Assembly (NCBI GenBank): GCA_964631275.1
Contig: CAZVWQ010000011.1
Location: 1 to 43,302 of the forward strand
Source: CAZVWQ01 sp964631275
GTDB taxonomy: Bacteria > Patescibacteriota > JACMRA01
DNA length: 43,302 nt
Direction: 5' to 3'
The position numbers and the translations under genes were made by a program. The notes beneath the pieces are model-generated. The model worked only from the letters and a program-made list of their open reading frames with translations, was not told the origin of the DNA and searched no databases. How positions within the stretch are numbered: the stretch's first letter is position 1; each line of letters starts with the position of its first letter. Below, in pieces: positions 29,234-37,534 of the stretch.

Positions 29234-30640
29234 TTATTCATGTATTCTAGAGCTTACTTTGGCACCTTCTAAGTTCTCAAAGGTAGCTAGTCGCTGCAAC
29301 CAAGCTAACTGTACAGTGCCAGTTCGACCATTACGGTGCTTAGCGATTAATACCTCTGCTTGACCTTCTTTTTCTTTCTTTTTTTCTATATCTCTAATAA
29401 ACATTGATTCTCTATGCACAAACATGACCACATCTGCATCTTGCTCAATAGATCCAGATTCACGTAGATCTGATAACATGGGTCTTTTGTCTTCTCTACC
29501 TTCTAGATTACGAGATAACTGAGATAAAGCCAAAACAGGTATGTCTAATTCTTTAGCTAACATTTTTAGACCTCTAGAAATATCAGAGACTTCTTGTACA
29601 CGATTACCTTGATAGCGACCACTGTTGTTACTCATTAATTGAAGATAATCTACTACTATTAAGCCAATATTATGTCTTGATTTTAATCTACGAGCTTTAG
29701 ATCTTAGTTCTAGAATATTCAAGCTTCCTGAGTCATCTATCCACACAGGTGCTTGATCTAGTTGACCAATAGCAGCCCCTAACTTAGCAAATTCTTGATT
29801 TTCATTTTCTGGAGAAAATTTCCCTGTCTTAATCTTCCAAGCATCGATTCCAGATACGGATGATAACATACGATCCACTAGTTGATCTTTACTCATTTCT
29901 AAACTAAAAACAGCTACTCCAATCTTTTGCTTCATGGCTATTCTTTTAACTATTTCTAGAGATAAAGCAGTTTTACCCATAGATGGTCTAGCTGCTAAAA
30001 TTATTAAATCAGAATTGTTCAGGCCACCTAAAATCTTATCAATGTCACTGAATCCAGTGGGAATCCCTCTGTGCTCGTCTTTAGAGTTATATAGATTACT
30101 TATTCTTTCAAAGGTTTCTCCAAGAATGTCACTGATAGCTACAAAATTTTTGTCTAAAGTATCTAAACTAATCTCATAAAGTTTTTGCTGGGCAGAATCT
30201 AGAACTTCTTTAGGATCACTTTGAGAGCCTAAAGCTAAGGTTTTTAAACTGTCTGAAGTATTAATAATCGACCTTAATAAAAATTTATCTCGAATATTTT
30301 CAGCGGTGTAAACAGGACTACTAATCAAGCTACTTTTTGCTATAAGACCAACTAAAACGTCTTCGTTGATTGGATTGTCTTGGTTTATTTTAGCGGTGTA
30401 TTCTGCTTTTTTTAGAATGTTTAGAAGAGAAAGAATATCGACTGGTCTATTTTTTAGCCATAACTCCATACAAGCAGTATAAATAATTTTATTTTCTGGA
30501 TTATAAAAATATTCAGGCTTAACTTTGTCAGCAACATCATCCAAAATTCTGGAATTAAGTAAAATATTACCTAAAAGAGACTGTTCGGCTTGTAAGTCAT
30601 GGGGAGGTAGCTGAGAGGCCAGATCTTGATTAAAATTCAT
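29234..30640 (-). CDS. dnaB: Replicative DNA helicase DnaB
   Basis: DnaB is the hexameric helicase that unwinds the fork and recruits primase. At 468 residues it has the full two-domain form. The N-terminal helical domain begins PPHDLQAEQSLLGNILLN, then comes a linker helix, then the RecA-like domain with Walker A AARPSMGKT (216-224). Other helicase motifs present are VAVFSLEMSKDQLVDRML, VVDYLQLM, LALSQLSRNLEGRED, LRESGSIEQDADVV and KHRNGRTGT. No intein interrupts it. The start at 30640 agrees with the family. The next gene on the same strand, upstream by 155 nt, is the GT-C glycosyltransferase; this gap has a T/A-rich inverted repeat but no clear terminator. Confidence 0.97.
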   Translation of the reverse strand: MNFNQDLASQLPPHDLQAEQSLLGNILLNSRILDDVADKVKPEYFYNPENKIIYTACMELWLKNRPVDILSLLNILKKAEYTAKINQDNPINEDVLVGLIAKSSLISSPVYTAENIRDKFLLRSIINTSDSLKTLALGSQSDPKEVLDSAQQKLYEISLDTLDKNFVAISDILGETFERISNLYNSKDEHRGIPTGFSDIDKILGGLNNSDLIILAARPSMGKTALSLEIVKRIAMKQKIGVAVFSLEMSKDQLVDRMLSSVSGIDAWKIKTGKFSPENENQEFAKLGAAIGQLDQAPVWIDDSGSLNILELRSKARRLKSRHNIGLIVVDYLQLMSNNSGRYQGNRVQEVSDISRGLKMLAKELDIPVLALSQLSRNLEGREDKRPMLSDLRESGSIEQDADVVMFVHRESMFIRDIEKKKEKEGQAEVLIAKHRNGRTGTVQLAWLQRLATFENLEGAKVSSRIHE

Positions 30641-30795
30641 ATTTTAAGTCTAAGCAAATAAATAGTTTTTGAGCAAGAGGGTAAAAAAATACTTACCGCA
30701 GTCTTTTAAATAATTATTTTGCATAATTTTGGCGTCTTTTTTTTAAAAAAACAAAAAAGAGACTGTTTTTTAATAAGGCAAGATTATTTAATGAA

Positions 30796-32412
30796 TCAAG
30801 TATAACATCTAAGAATTAACCAAACTTTGTTTTCCCAGGTTTTTTCAGAGTTTTGGCATCTAACCTCCAATTCTTGTTTTTTGGTAATTATTAAAAAGGA
30901 GTTTTCACTTTTAGACTCAACCTTATCCCAAACAAAATAGAAATTTTTGTAATTTTCTACCATATAATTACCATTTTCTAAATAATAATTACTATTTTCT
31001 CTAAACTTTTCAGGCTTAACTTGGTCATAAAACAAAACGTAAATATAATTAATTGGAATAGACTCGGTTAAATATATGTTTTCATTACTATTTGCAATTT
31101 GTTTTGAGACTATAAGTGTTTTTTTTAGACCAGCATTATATTGATCGCCACTAGAGCTAGGAAAAACAAAATAATAAACAAAGAAAAAAACAATCAAATA
31201 AACAATTTGGCAAATAATAAATATTCTTAGAAAATTATATTTAAAAACAGAAACCTTATCAGCTAAAAAAAATAAAAACCTGGAAATAAAAATTATTACT
31301 ATCAAAATCAAAGAATGAGTTCGATTAATATTTAATGGTGAGATTAAAAATGTAGGTAAAAAAGCTAATAGCCATAAAAAGTCTAAATTTTTTAGAGAGG
31401 TTTTAAATTTTTTTTTAAAAAAACTAAAATTTATTTGCGGTACCTTTTTTTCTTTTAAAATTTTACTTAAAAAATAAAAACCAGTAATTACTAGGGTATA
31501 GTAAGTAACTCCTAAGGGCAAAAAATAAGGTAAATTATTCCAAACAAGACCATCATAAAATCCAATAAAAAGAAAAACTAAACCTTTTAAAAGATTTGCT
31601 AAAAAGCCTTGATTTACTTGGTCTAGTCTTGATGCTGGAAGCAATGGTATACTAAAAATAAGTTCCTCTAAAAAAGTAAATCTAAATTCTTTAAAAAAAG
31701 TGTTTTGTATAAAAAAAATTAGAATTGGTGAACTAACAAATAAAAAAAACAGAAAAGAAGTTATAAAATAAATCTTTTTAGAAAAAAAAATTTTGAAATG
31801 GAAAAATAACAAAAATAACAAAAATAATAATCCAACGGGCAAAAGTAAAATATAAGAATAAAAACTTAAACCTAAAAAACTTAAACCTAAAAGTAAATAA
31901 ATAAATCTTTGTTTAGAAATATAAAGATTAAAAAATAATAAATAGCTAAGTACAAAAAAAGGTGCAATATTAGCTTCTAACCCCCACCTAGATAAAATTA
32001 CATGCCAAGGACTAAGAACAAAAATAAAAGTTCCAAGATTAGCAATTTTTTTGGAGTAAAATTTTTTTAGATAAAAATAAAAAATAGGTATTGTTGATAT
32101 GCCAAGAATTAAACTAACCACTCTTGTTGAGAAATGATTAAGCCCAAAAAACCTAACAAAAGGTATGCTCAGATAAGAATAAAGAACATTTTGGCCACTC
32201 CCCCAGCTAACAAAATACACTGGCCATGAATCCCCCCACCTGTCACTACCAGAAAAAGCTAAACTAAAGGCTTCGTAGGCGGCAGAAACTTCGTCTTGAT
32301 TAAGGCCGTTAGGAACACTTCCAAACAGAAATAATCTTAAAAATAAGCCTAAAAAGAACAAACCTAAAAAATAAAACTGGGTCTTGTGCAGATCTCTAAA
32401 TGTTACAAACAC
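30796..32412 (-). CDS. GT-C fold membrane glycosyltransferase-like protein (PMT/ArnT type)
   Basis: 538 residues with about 11-12 membrane helices. The first periplasmic loop carries GLNQDEVSAAYEAF, with D40-E41 in the position of the acidic catalytic pair of GT-C transferases such as protein mannosyltransferases and ArnT, which use polyprenyl-phosphate sugars. Nearby RVVSLILGISTIPIFYFYLKKFY and LSPWHVILSRWGLEAN are typical of this group. The C-terminal soluble portion (about 430-538) is hydrophilic and ends near RCYT. Donor and acceptor cannot be read. Candidates are surface glycoproteins such as the one at 41339. The protein is Phe/Leu-rich throughout. It is divergent from the hypothetical at 32473. 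Confidence 0.8.
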   Translation of the reverse strand: MFVTFRDLHKTQFYFLGLFFLGLFLRLFLFGSVPNGLNQDEVSAAYEAFSLAFSGSDRWGDSWPVYFVSWGSGQNVLYSYLSIPFVRFFGLNHFSTRVVSLILGISTIPIFYFYLKKFYSKKIANLGTFIFVLSPWHVILSRWGLEANIAPFFVLSYLLFFNLYISKQRFIYLLLGLSFLGLSFYSYILLLPVGLLFLLFLLFFHFKIFFSKKIYFITSFLFFLFVSSPILIFFIQNTFFKEFRFTFLEELIFSIPLLPASRLDQVNQGFLANLLKGLVFLFIGFYDGLVWNNLPYFLPLGVTYYTLVITGFYFLSKILKEKKVPQINFSFFKKKFKTSLKNLDFLWLLAFLPTFLISPLNINRTHSLILIVIIFISRFLFFLADKVSVFKYNFLRIFIICQIVYLIVFFFVYYFVFPSSSGDQYNAGLKKTLIVSKQIANSNENIYLTESIPINYIYVLFYDQVKPEKFRENSNYYLENGNYMVENYKNFYFVWDKVESKSENSFLIITKKQELEVRCQNSEKTWENKVWLILRCYT

Positions 32413-32472
32413 TTTACAAAGATTGTTTTTTATGATAGAACTAAAAAATTATCGTGGAAATAAAAAGAGATT

Positions 32473-33039
32473 ATGGCAAATTCCGATTTTTCAACCCTTA
32501 GTTTACGCAATAAAAGCTCATTAGTAACAGCTATTCATAAAGAAATAACTTATTATTCATCAACTTTTTGCATACGTGAAAGAGTATATATAAATAAATT
32601 AAGCAAAGCAAAAAATAATATTTTTTGGCTAGAAGATGAAACCAAAAAGCTAGTTGCTTTTGCGATTATGGATCCCAATTATGAATTTGAGACAGACGGT
32701 ATAAAAATAAAAACAATTGGCCACACAATTTCTAAAAGACCAGGTTATATGGAGCGGATATTAAGGCATATTTTTAATACTCATGCTGGCCAAACAGTAG
32801 CTGTCCTATGCAAAGAGTTTGTAGCTAATAGCCTAGATTTAGCTAGTTTTGGAGCAAAGAATATTAATCCTCTAGAGCTTCAAGAGAGATGGCCTAGTTT
32901 AGCCAAAACGTCGAGTGATTATTTTAATGTAAATGAAAATTTTGTTAGTGGGTTAATACGTAAACAACATAATTTTTATATTAAGCTTTCTAAAGAAGAC
33001 GAGTCAAAACTAAAATCTAAGGGTATTATTTTGCTTTAG
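32473..33039 (+). CDS. Hypothetical protein, possibly GNAT-like
   Basis: 188 residues that I do not recognise with confidence. The middle part (NIFWLEDETKKLVAFAIMDP, then IKTIGHTISKRPGYMERILR) is reminiscent of the beta-strand/loop/helix order in acetyltransferases, but the acetyl-CoA loop (Q/R-x-x-G-x-G/A) is not present in a standard form. The protein has no signal and no membrane segment. The C-terminal third contains HNFYIKLSKED, a final strand-like piece. It is followed within two bases by repeat A10, whose other end reaches the tpiA stop codon. Confidence 0.55.
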   Translation: MANSDFSTLSLRNKSSLVTAIHKEITYYSSTFCIRERVYINKLSKAKNNIFWLEDETKKLVAFAIMDPNYEFETDGIKIKTIGHTISKRPGYMERILRHIFNTHAGQTVAVLCKEFVANSLDLASFGAKNINPLELQERWPSLAKTSSDYFNVNENFVSGLIRKQHNFYIKLSKEDESKLKSKGIILL

Positions 33040-33041
33040 TA

Positions 33042-33157
33042 GGTCTGCCCTTTGGGCTAATTGTTGCGGTAATCACCCGTTAAAATTTGTCTTAAATAAA
33101 TGATTTATCTCCTTATAAAGAGCTAGATTAGGGCAATAGTAAACGGATTAGGTATTA
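33042..33157 (+). repeat. Family A repeat, copy A10, filling a convergent gap
   Basis: CCCTTTGGGCTAATTGTTGC to GTAAACGGATTAGGTATTAA. It occupies the whole space between the stop codons of the 32473 gene and tpiA. Its last bases GGTATTAA read TTAATACC on the other strand and contain the tpiA TAA stop. Confidence 0.88.
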
Positions 33158-33907
33158 ACTGCAATTAGAAACTATATTTTTTACTTCTTCAGGCTTTAGT
33201 GAAGCTCCGCCTATCAAAAAACCATCTAACCCTAAAATTTCAAGAAAATCTTTTATATTAGATGAATTTATACTACCTCCGTAAAGTATTTTTAATTGAC
33301 TAGAGTAATCAGGATATTCCTTGTCAAAAAGATCTCTAAGAAAATTAACTATTTCAGACACAACTTGAGGTGTAGCTGGTTTTCCAGAACCTATAGCCCA
33401 CACAGGTTCGTAAGCTATATAAATTGTGTTATTAAAAGTTAATTCTATGCTTTTTAGACCTTCTAAAACTTGATTTTTTAACTCACCATAGTTAATTTCT
33501 TTATCTTCTCGGCTTGTTTGATATCCAATACAATAGACAGGTGTTAAATTTTCTTTAATACTTAAAATTAATTTTTTGTTTAAATCTTGGTTGGTTAACC
33601 TATAGGCCTCTCTAGTTTCTGAATGGCCAATAATAACCTGCTTTAAACCTAAATCAGAAGCCATAACTGAGCTAATTTGGCCAGTTTGAGCTCCAGATAT
33701 ACTGCTGGATATGTCTTGCACACCCAAGGTTGCATATGAATATGTTTCTTTGATCAGGTAAGATAAATAAATACTAGGAGGAAAAAAGCAAATACTCATT
33801 TTTGATTTATCAAATTCTAAATGTTTGTAAACCTCAGCAAGATCTACAGCTTCATCTAGAGATAGAGGGTTCATTTTCCAATTAAATCCAAGAAAAATTT
33901 TTTTCAT
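33155..33907 (-). CDS. tpiA: Triosephosphate isomerase
   Basis: TpiA interconverts dihydroxyacetone phosphate and glyceraldehyde-3-phosphate. The protein has 250 residues, full length. Catalytic residues are N9 and K11 in GFNWKMNP, H95 in IIGHSETR and E167 in AYEPVWAIGSGKPAT. The phosphate-binding loops ILYGGSI and DGFLIGGASL are intact. The start codon at 33907 is preceded by TATAAT only six nt upstream, with TTGTTA 18 nt before that, so the transcript is probably leaderless. The stop codon lies in the end of repeat A10. Upstream is repeat B5, and the next gene on the same strand (transketolase subunit) ends 650 nt away, so it is not an operon. Confidence 0.97.
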   Translation of the reverse strand: MKKIFLGFNWKMNPLSLDEAVDLAEVYKHLEFDKSKMSICFFPPSIYLSYLIKETYSYATLGVQDISSSISGAQTGQISSVMASDLGLKQVIIGHSETREAYRLTNQDLNKKLILSIKENLTPVYCIGYQTSREDKEINYGELKNQVLEGLKSIELTFNNTIYIAYEPVWAIGSGKPATPQVVSEIVNFLRDLFDKEYPDYSSQLKILYGGSINSSNIKDFLEILGLDGFLIGGASLKPEEVKNIVSNCS

Positions 33908-33913
33908 ATTTCT

Positions 33914-33943
33914 ATTATATTTTAGAGTGATTTAAATTAACAA
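33914..33943 (-). promoter_or_regulatory. Candidate promoter of tpiA, leaderless
   Basis: On the minus strand TTGTTA (33943-33938), 18-nt spacer, TATAAT (33919-33914), then six nt to the ATG. Initiation would fall on the A of the start codon. Confidence 0.5.
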
Positions 33944-33960
33944 ATAAGGAATTTTGATAA

Positions 33961-34067
33961 TATACTCAGATGCTAACTAAGTTATGATTTAACTGAAGGT
34001 TTTAGTTTGATTAAATAAAAAAAACACATTCAGAAAAACTTACTAAGCAGTTAACAATTTAATATAT
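33961..34067 (-). repeat. Family B repeat, copy B5
   Basis: A reverse copy, TATACTCAGATGCTAACTAA to GCAGTTAACAATTTAATATA. Confidence 0.85.
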
Positions 34068-34324
34068 ATAAAGCTTTTGTTCAAAAATATTCAAAACTTC
34101 TTAAGTTAGATTAAATTAAGTATAGATTCAAAACTTTAATAAATTTTGACAAGTAATAACAAGTTATAAATAGCTATATTTCAAAATAAGTTTCAAATAA
34201 TCTCTTGAAATAATTCTGCTAATAATTATAATTAACCCATATATCAGTTAGACATTTTGGTTTTTTAAAATTTCTTTAAAACAAATTTAATATCTGATAA
34301 TTTATTCAAGCTGGATATAAAACT
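34068..34324 (+). other. Intergenic stretch without a recognised gene
   Basis: The middle of a 647-nt gap between tpiA and the transketolase subunit. AT-rich; no gene or RNA is recognised. The rest of the gap holds B5, C7, E3 and L2. Confidence 0.35.
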
Positions 34325-34388
34325 GCTATAATTGAAGTTAAAATTTAGATTCTAAAAAGCTGAAATTGCTTTATGGTTTTATTTATAA
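34325..34388 (-). repeat. Family C fragment, copy C7
   Basis: The minus strand shows AAAGCAATTTCAGCTTTTTA and GAATCTAAATTTTAAC, the left half of a C element. The right half is missing. E3 directly follows. Confidence 0.5.
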
Positions 34389-34476
34389 TAGTCTTGTCCC
34401 ATAACCCAAATTTACAAAATTTTGATCCCATAAAGTAGATATTAATCAATAGTAAAAATAGGTTTTGAGATATATG
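34389..34476 (+). repeat. Family E repeat, copy E3
   Basis: AGTCTTGTCCCATAACCCAA, TTTACAAAATTTTGATCCCA and AAAAATAGGTTTTGAGATAT, close to E2. Confidence 0.75.
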
Positions 34477-34483
34477 ATTAATA

Positions 34484-34552
34484 CTGTTGTTAGTGTTTTT
34501 GAGTGCAGCAAGCCTATAAATACTGTTTTTTAACTAACTCTATAGAAGTTGT
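34484..34552 (+). repeat. Family L repeat, copy L2
   Basis: GTGTTTTTGAGTGCAGCAAG, CCTATAAATACTG and TATAGAAGTTG align with L1 at 12737. It ends at the transketolase stop. Confidence 0.4.
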
Positions 34553-34554
34553 TT

Positions 34555-35391
34555 TTAATTTTTAAAAACTAGATTTTCTATATTTCCTAATTCAGCCAGA
34601 GCTTCTTTTAATTTATTTTCATCTAAAACTTTGCCATGCCAGCCATCTTTGTCATCCAAAAAGCTAACTCCTTTACCTTTGTAAGTTTTTGCTAGAACCA
34701 TTTTTGGTTTATTTGAATTAGAGTGAATGATAGCTTGATAAGCATCCTTAATTTGGTCAAAATTATGACCATCGATTGCATATGTTTCCCAACCAAAAGC
34801 TTCTGATTTTAGTTTATATCTTTGGATGTCATGACCTAATATAGTCTCTCCTCTTTGCCCTAATCTATTAATGTCAGCAATGGCAATTAAGTTACTAGTT
34901 TGGTTATAACTAGCTAATTCCATAGCTTCCCAGATACTACCTTCAGCCATTTCGGAGTCACCTAAGAGTACCCAGATTCTAGAATCTCTTTTATCTAGTC
35001 GAGCTGTTATAGCCATACCTAGGCCAATTCCAAGACCTTGTCCGAGAGACCCAGTAGCTGCTTCAGTATAAGGAAATTTAAGTGTGGGATGCCCTTCGAT
35101 AGAGGAACCAAATTGTCTAAAAGTATATAATTCATCTTCAGATAAATAACCTAAAGACACAAAGATTGAGTAAAAAAGTGGGGAAGCATGACCTTTACTA
35201 AAGATTAATTTATCATTATCTAGATTTTTAGGCTCATCTAAGTTAGCCCTAAAGTAACCCCCAAACATAAGAGCAACAATTAGGTCAGTAGCGGAAAGTG
35301 AAGAAGTTGGATGACCTGACCCGGCTATAGAAGAAGATTTTAGAGAAAGATAACGTACAGCTTTAGCTACTTCATTAAGATTGTAAGACAT
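34555..35391 (-). CDS. Transketolase, N-terminal (TPP-binding) subunit
   Basis: 278 residues covering the pyrophosphate-binding domain of transketolase. Conserved H27 (GSGHPTSSLS), H68 (SKGHASP) and H101 (EGHPT) are present, and the TPP motif starts GDSEMAEGS (144-152) with N175 following in ADINRLGQ. It then reads VLAKTYKGKGVSFLDDKDGWHGK and ends after a short helix. This matches the two-gene form of transketolase. The C-terminal subunit that completes the active site would normally follow directly, but the next 650 nt downstream are repeats, so the partner is encoded elsewhere or is lost. The enzyme transfers C2 units between sugar phosphates in the non-oxidative pentose pathway. Confidence 0.9.
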   Translation of the reverse strand: MSYNLNEVAKAVRYLSLKSSSIAGSGHPTSSLSATDLIVALMFGGYFRANLDEPKNLDNDKLIFSKGHASPLFYSIFVSLGYLSEDELYTFRQFGSSIEGHPTLKFPYTEAATGSLGQGLGIGLGMAITARLDKRDSRIWVLLGDSEMAEGSIWEAMELASYNQTSNLIAIADINRLGQRGETILGHDIQRYKLKSEAFGWETYAIDGHNFDQIKDAYQAIIHSNSNKPKMVLAKTYKGKGVSFLDDKDGWHGKVLDENKLKEALAELGNIENLVFKN

Positions 35392-35521
35392 ATAGTAGTT
35401 GTAAATTTATTTAGCGATTAGTATTATATAAAAAAGTATTCACTGTTTTCGGTTAGCTAATTTTATGATAGAACCTATTTAATTATTTATCTTTTAAGAT
35501 GAAGACTTTTGAAGTTTAGTT

Positions 35522-35592
35522 GTTTTAAAAATTGTAATTTAGAATTGTTCTTAATCTAAGACTTTAGATTTTCTTGTTTAAAATCAACTACA
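35522..35592 (-). repeat. Family H repeat, copy H3
   Basis: A reverse copy: AAATTGTAATTTAGAATTGT, CTTAATCTAAGACTTTAGAT and AAAATCAACTAC. The 35392-36169 gap (778 nt) also holds C6 and tRNA-Trp; the remainder is AT-rich with no recognised gene. Confidence 0.75.
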
Positions 35593-35834
35593 AATAATTA
35601 ACCTTGTTTTGTAATTTTTTAAAAATCTTTATTTTTCTGATCAAATAAAGTAAAATAATTATTTTATATAATTTTGCATTTTTTACTTTAAAACAAACAA
35701 AAAACAACTTGTTTTTTTGAGTAATGAGAGAAGATTATTTTTTATTTTTAAACTAACAAAAATTTCAAATAAATTTTATAAGCCTAGATCAGGTTTTAAA
35801 TTGCCTATGTCTCAAAATAATTTTTATAACTCTA

Positions 35835-35949
35835 TACGAGCTAAATTTCAGTTTTTTTTGAATCTAGATTTCAACTTTAGCTAAGCTTAATCAACATTAA
35901 AGAAAGTATTTGAAAATTCAAAAAGTCCTGATTTGGATTGATTTAAGTA
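35835..35949 (+). mobile_element. Family C element C6, MITE-like
   Basis: TACGAGCTAAATTTCAGTTT at the left and TTGGATTGATTTAAGTA at the right, flanked by TA at 35833-35834 and 35950-35951. The AAAATTCAAAAAGTCCTGAT block is almost identical to C1. Confidence 0.75.
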
Positions 35950-36169
35950 TAAGATTAAGTTGTGCTAAATTATTAAAAGCAATATGTTTAACTTCAAGGA
36001 AGGTGTGTTAAGTTTTATAGAGAATTAATATTATATTAACTTTTATAAAACAAGTAAAAATTAATTTAGAATTAGTTGCAATCTTTTTGACAAAACAAAA
36101 GAAAACAATTTGATCTATTGTTGATCTTGAGACGAGAGTATTTAAGGTAAACCTAGTTTCTGTGATGGT

Positions 36170-36243
36170 TGGCACGGGTGCAAGGAATCGAACCCTGGCT
36201 AAAGGTTTTGGAGACCTCTGTACTACCATTATACGACACCCGT
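36170..36243 (-). tRNA. tRNA-Trp (anticodon CCA), CCA encoded
   Basis: 74 nt. The acceptor is ACGGGTG/CACCCGT with discriminator G and encoded CCA. The D arm is GTAT...GTAC, the anticodon loop is CTCCAAA, and the T arm is CAGGG-TTCGATT-CCTTG. It stands alone. Confidence 0.94.
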
Positions 36244-36375
36244 ATGTCAAAACATACTTTTAACTCAAAACCTCAAATCTAAGGATTTGTCAAATACTAA
36301 GGATTTTTATACTTCCTAAAAAACTATCGATTATTAAAAAATATTTAATATAATTACAAAGCCTATTTTTGAACT

Positions 36376-36452
36376 TAATTTAACTTAAATAAAAGAGTTT
36401 ATTTTCTTATGAAGAACTAAATTTAGGTAATAGCAAACGGACTGGGTTATAA
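36376..36452 (+). repeat. Family A repeat, copy A11, left end missing
   Basis: TTAATTTAACTTAAATAAAA to GCAAACGGACTGGGTTATAA. The first third, including the ACGGTAATT palindrome, is absent. It is the only A copy not at the 3' side of a protein gene. Confidence 0.7.
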
Positions 36453-36528
36453 CATTAATTTGTAATACTTTATTAAAAATCTAAGCTTGACATTTTTAAA
36501 GAGCCAATCAAAGTAAAATAAGAATAAT

Positions 36529-36771
36529 ATGTTAAATAATTTTTTGCAAAGAGCCAGCACCAAATTTATTTTTCTTATCCTATCCATAACCTTAATTGGT
36601 ATTTTTGCATGGCCAGTGATTTTTGCATATTTGCTAATTATATGGATAACTACTTGGAAAATTAACAAATGGATTAAACGTGTGATGATAAGCTTCATAG
36701 TGATTTTTACTATTATATTTACGGTTAGTTTTTATTTTGGAATTTTTTACGCCAATAACTATAAACTCTAA
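36529..36771 (+). CDS. Small membrane protein of unknown function
   Basis: 80 residues with two predicted membrane helices (about 12-42 and 51-72) separated by a basic turn KINKWIKRVM, so the loop is probably cytoplasmic. No family is recognised. It starts ATG at 36529 without a Shine-Dalgarno and ends 12 nt before the next membrane-protein gene, so the two form an operon. The codon use and Ile/Phe-rich composition resemble the neighbours. Confidence 0.6.
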   Translation: MLNNFLQRASTKFIFLILSITLIGIFAWPVIFAYLLIIWITTWKINKWIKRVMISFIVIFTIIFTVSFYFGIFYANNYKL

Positions 36772-36783
36772 TATTTACACATC

Positions 36784-37209
36784 ATGTCAGAATTATTTTT
36801 AGGGTTATTTGTGCTTAGCGAGCTGATTCATTTTAGTTTTTTGGTATTATTTTTATTTGCTTTAATTAGAATAATTTTAGTTAGATACGTACCTTACACG
36901 GCTATGTATGTTTCATTGTACATTGGGATTCACGCTATTTATAATGGCTGTCCAATCACCACTACACAAAATTTTTTAGCTATTGGATCTGGAGTTATTC
37001 CAGTCACTAACAATGATTTTTTGAAGGGGTTTTTGCCTGAATACGAAATTCAGCTAAGAATTTTAGTTTTATTTGCTTGCACTATTCTGTTATTATTAGC
37101 TTATAAACAATTTAAAAAATTAGGCGTTAAACCTGAATATTGGATGACTTTTTGGTATGAACGTAAAATGAACCTAAATAAACTACCAATAGAAATGACC
37201 TCAAAATAA
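36784..37209 (+). CDS. Membrane protein of unknown function
   Basis: 141 residues with about three or four hydrophobic segments: the N-terminal pair (SELFLGLFVLSELIHFSFLV and LFLFALIRIILV), a middle stretch IGIHAIYNGCPITTTQNFLA and the helix RILVLFACTILLLLAYKQF. The CPITTTQNFL element loosely recalls the CPLT motif of small DUF2784-type membrane proteins, which I would not press. The C-terminal 30 residues are basic and cytoplasmic. It is co-transcribed with the 36529 gene. Confidence 0.65.
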   Translation: MSELFLGLFVLSELIHFSFLVLFLFALIRIILVRYVPYTAMYVSLYIGIHAIYNGCPITTTQNFLAIGSGVIPVTNNDFLKGFLPEYEIQLRILVLFACTILLLLAYKQFKKLGVKPEYWMTFWYERKMNLNKLPIEMTSK

Positions 37210-37534
37210 TCTTCTCTTAAAATAAAACTAACTTGTAACTCCTCAGTCTTATTTATATTTTAAACTAATATTTAAGAAGGTGGAAAAAAGCAAATTTTTA
37301 TACTGATTAAATAAATTATTAATGATTTTTGTAAATAGTGCTGTTTTTTTTACAAAAGTTTTGTAAATCTGAGTTATATTATAAGACTATTTTCTTAATA
37401 TCAAGCTAAATTTTTATCTATCTTTTAGGCGATGGTCTCAAAATAGTAATATGCCATTTAGCTATATATTTGATTTTGACATTAGTCGTGTTTTTTTATA
37501 AAAAAAATAAAAACAAGCTGCCTGCGATAACTGA
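37210..37534 (+). other. Intergenic stretch before the GH13 gene
   Basis: 325 nt, AT-rich. A partial family E-like segment (TTACAAAAGTTTTGTAAATC, then GGTCTCAAAATAG) is visible. No promoter is convincing. GGCGATGG at 37429 was considered as a riboswitch piece and rejected. Confidence 0.35.

Noticed and set aside
30733..30770. GTCTTTTTT...AAAAAAGAGAC inverted repeat as a terminator between the GT-C gene and dnaB
   Set aside because: The stem is almost only A/T, and no U-tract follows on the minus strand in the direction of the glycosyltransferase transcript; too weak to call.
36008..36250. An 80-codon frame on the minus strand
   Set aside because: Its first third is tRNA-Trp; the rest is AT-rich without a protein pattern.
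37424..37480. Fluoride-riboswitch-like GGCGATGG before the GH13 gene
   Set aside because: The downstream conserved part of the fluoride aptamer (CUGAUGACUCCU-like) is missing, and the gene is not a fluoride exporter.
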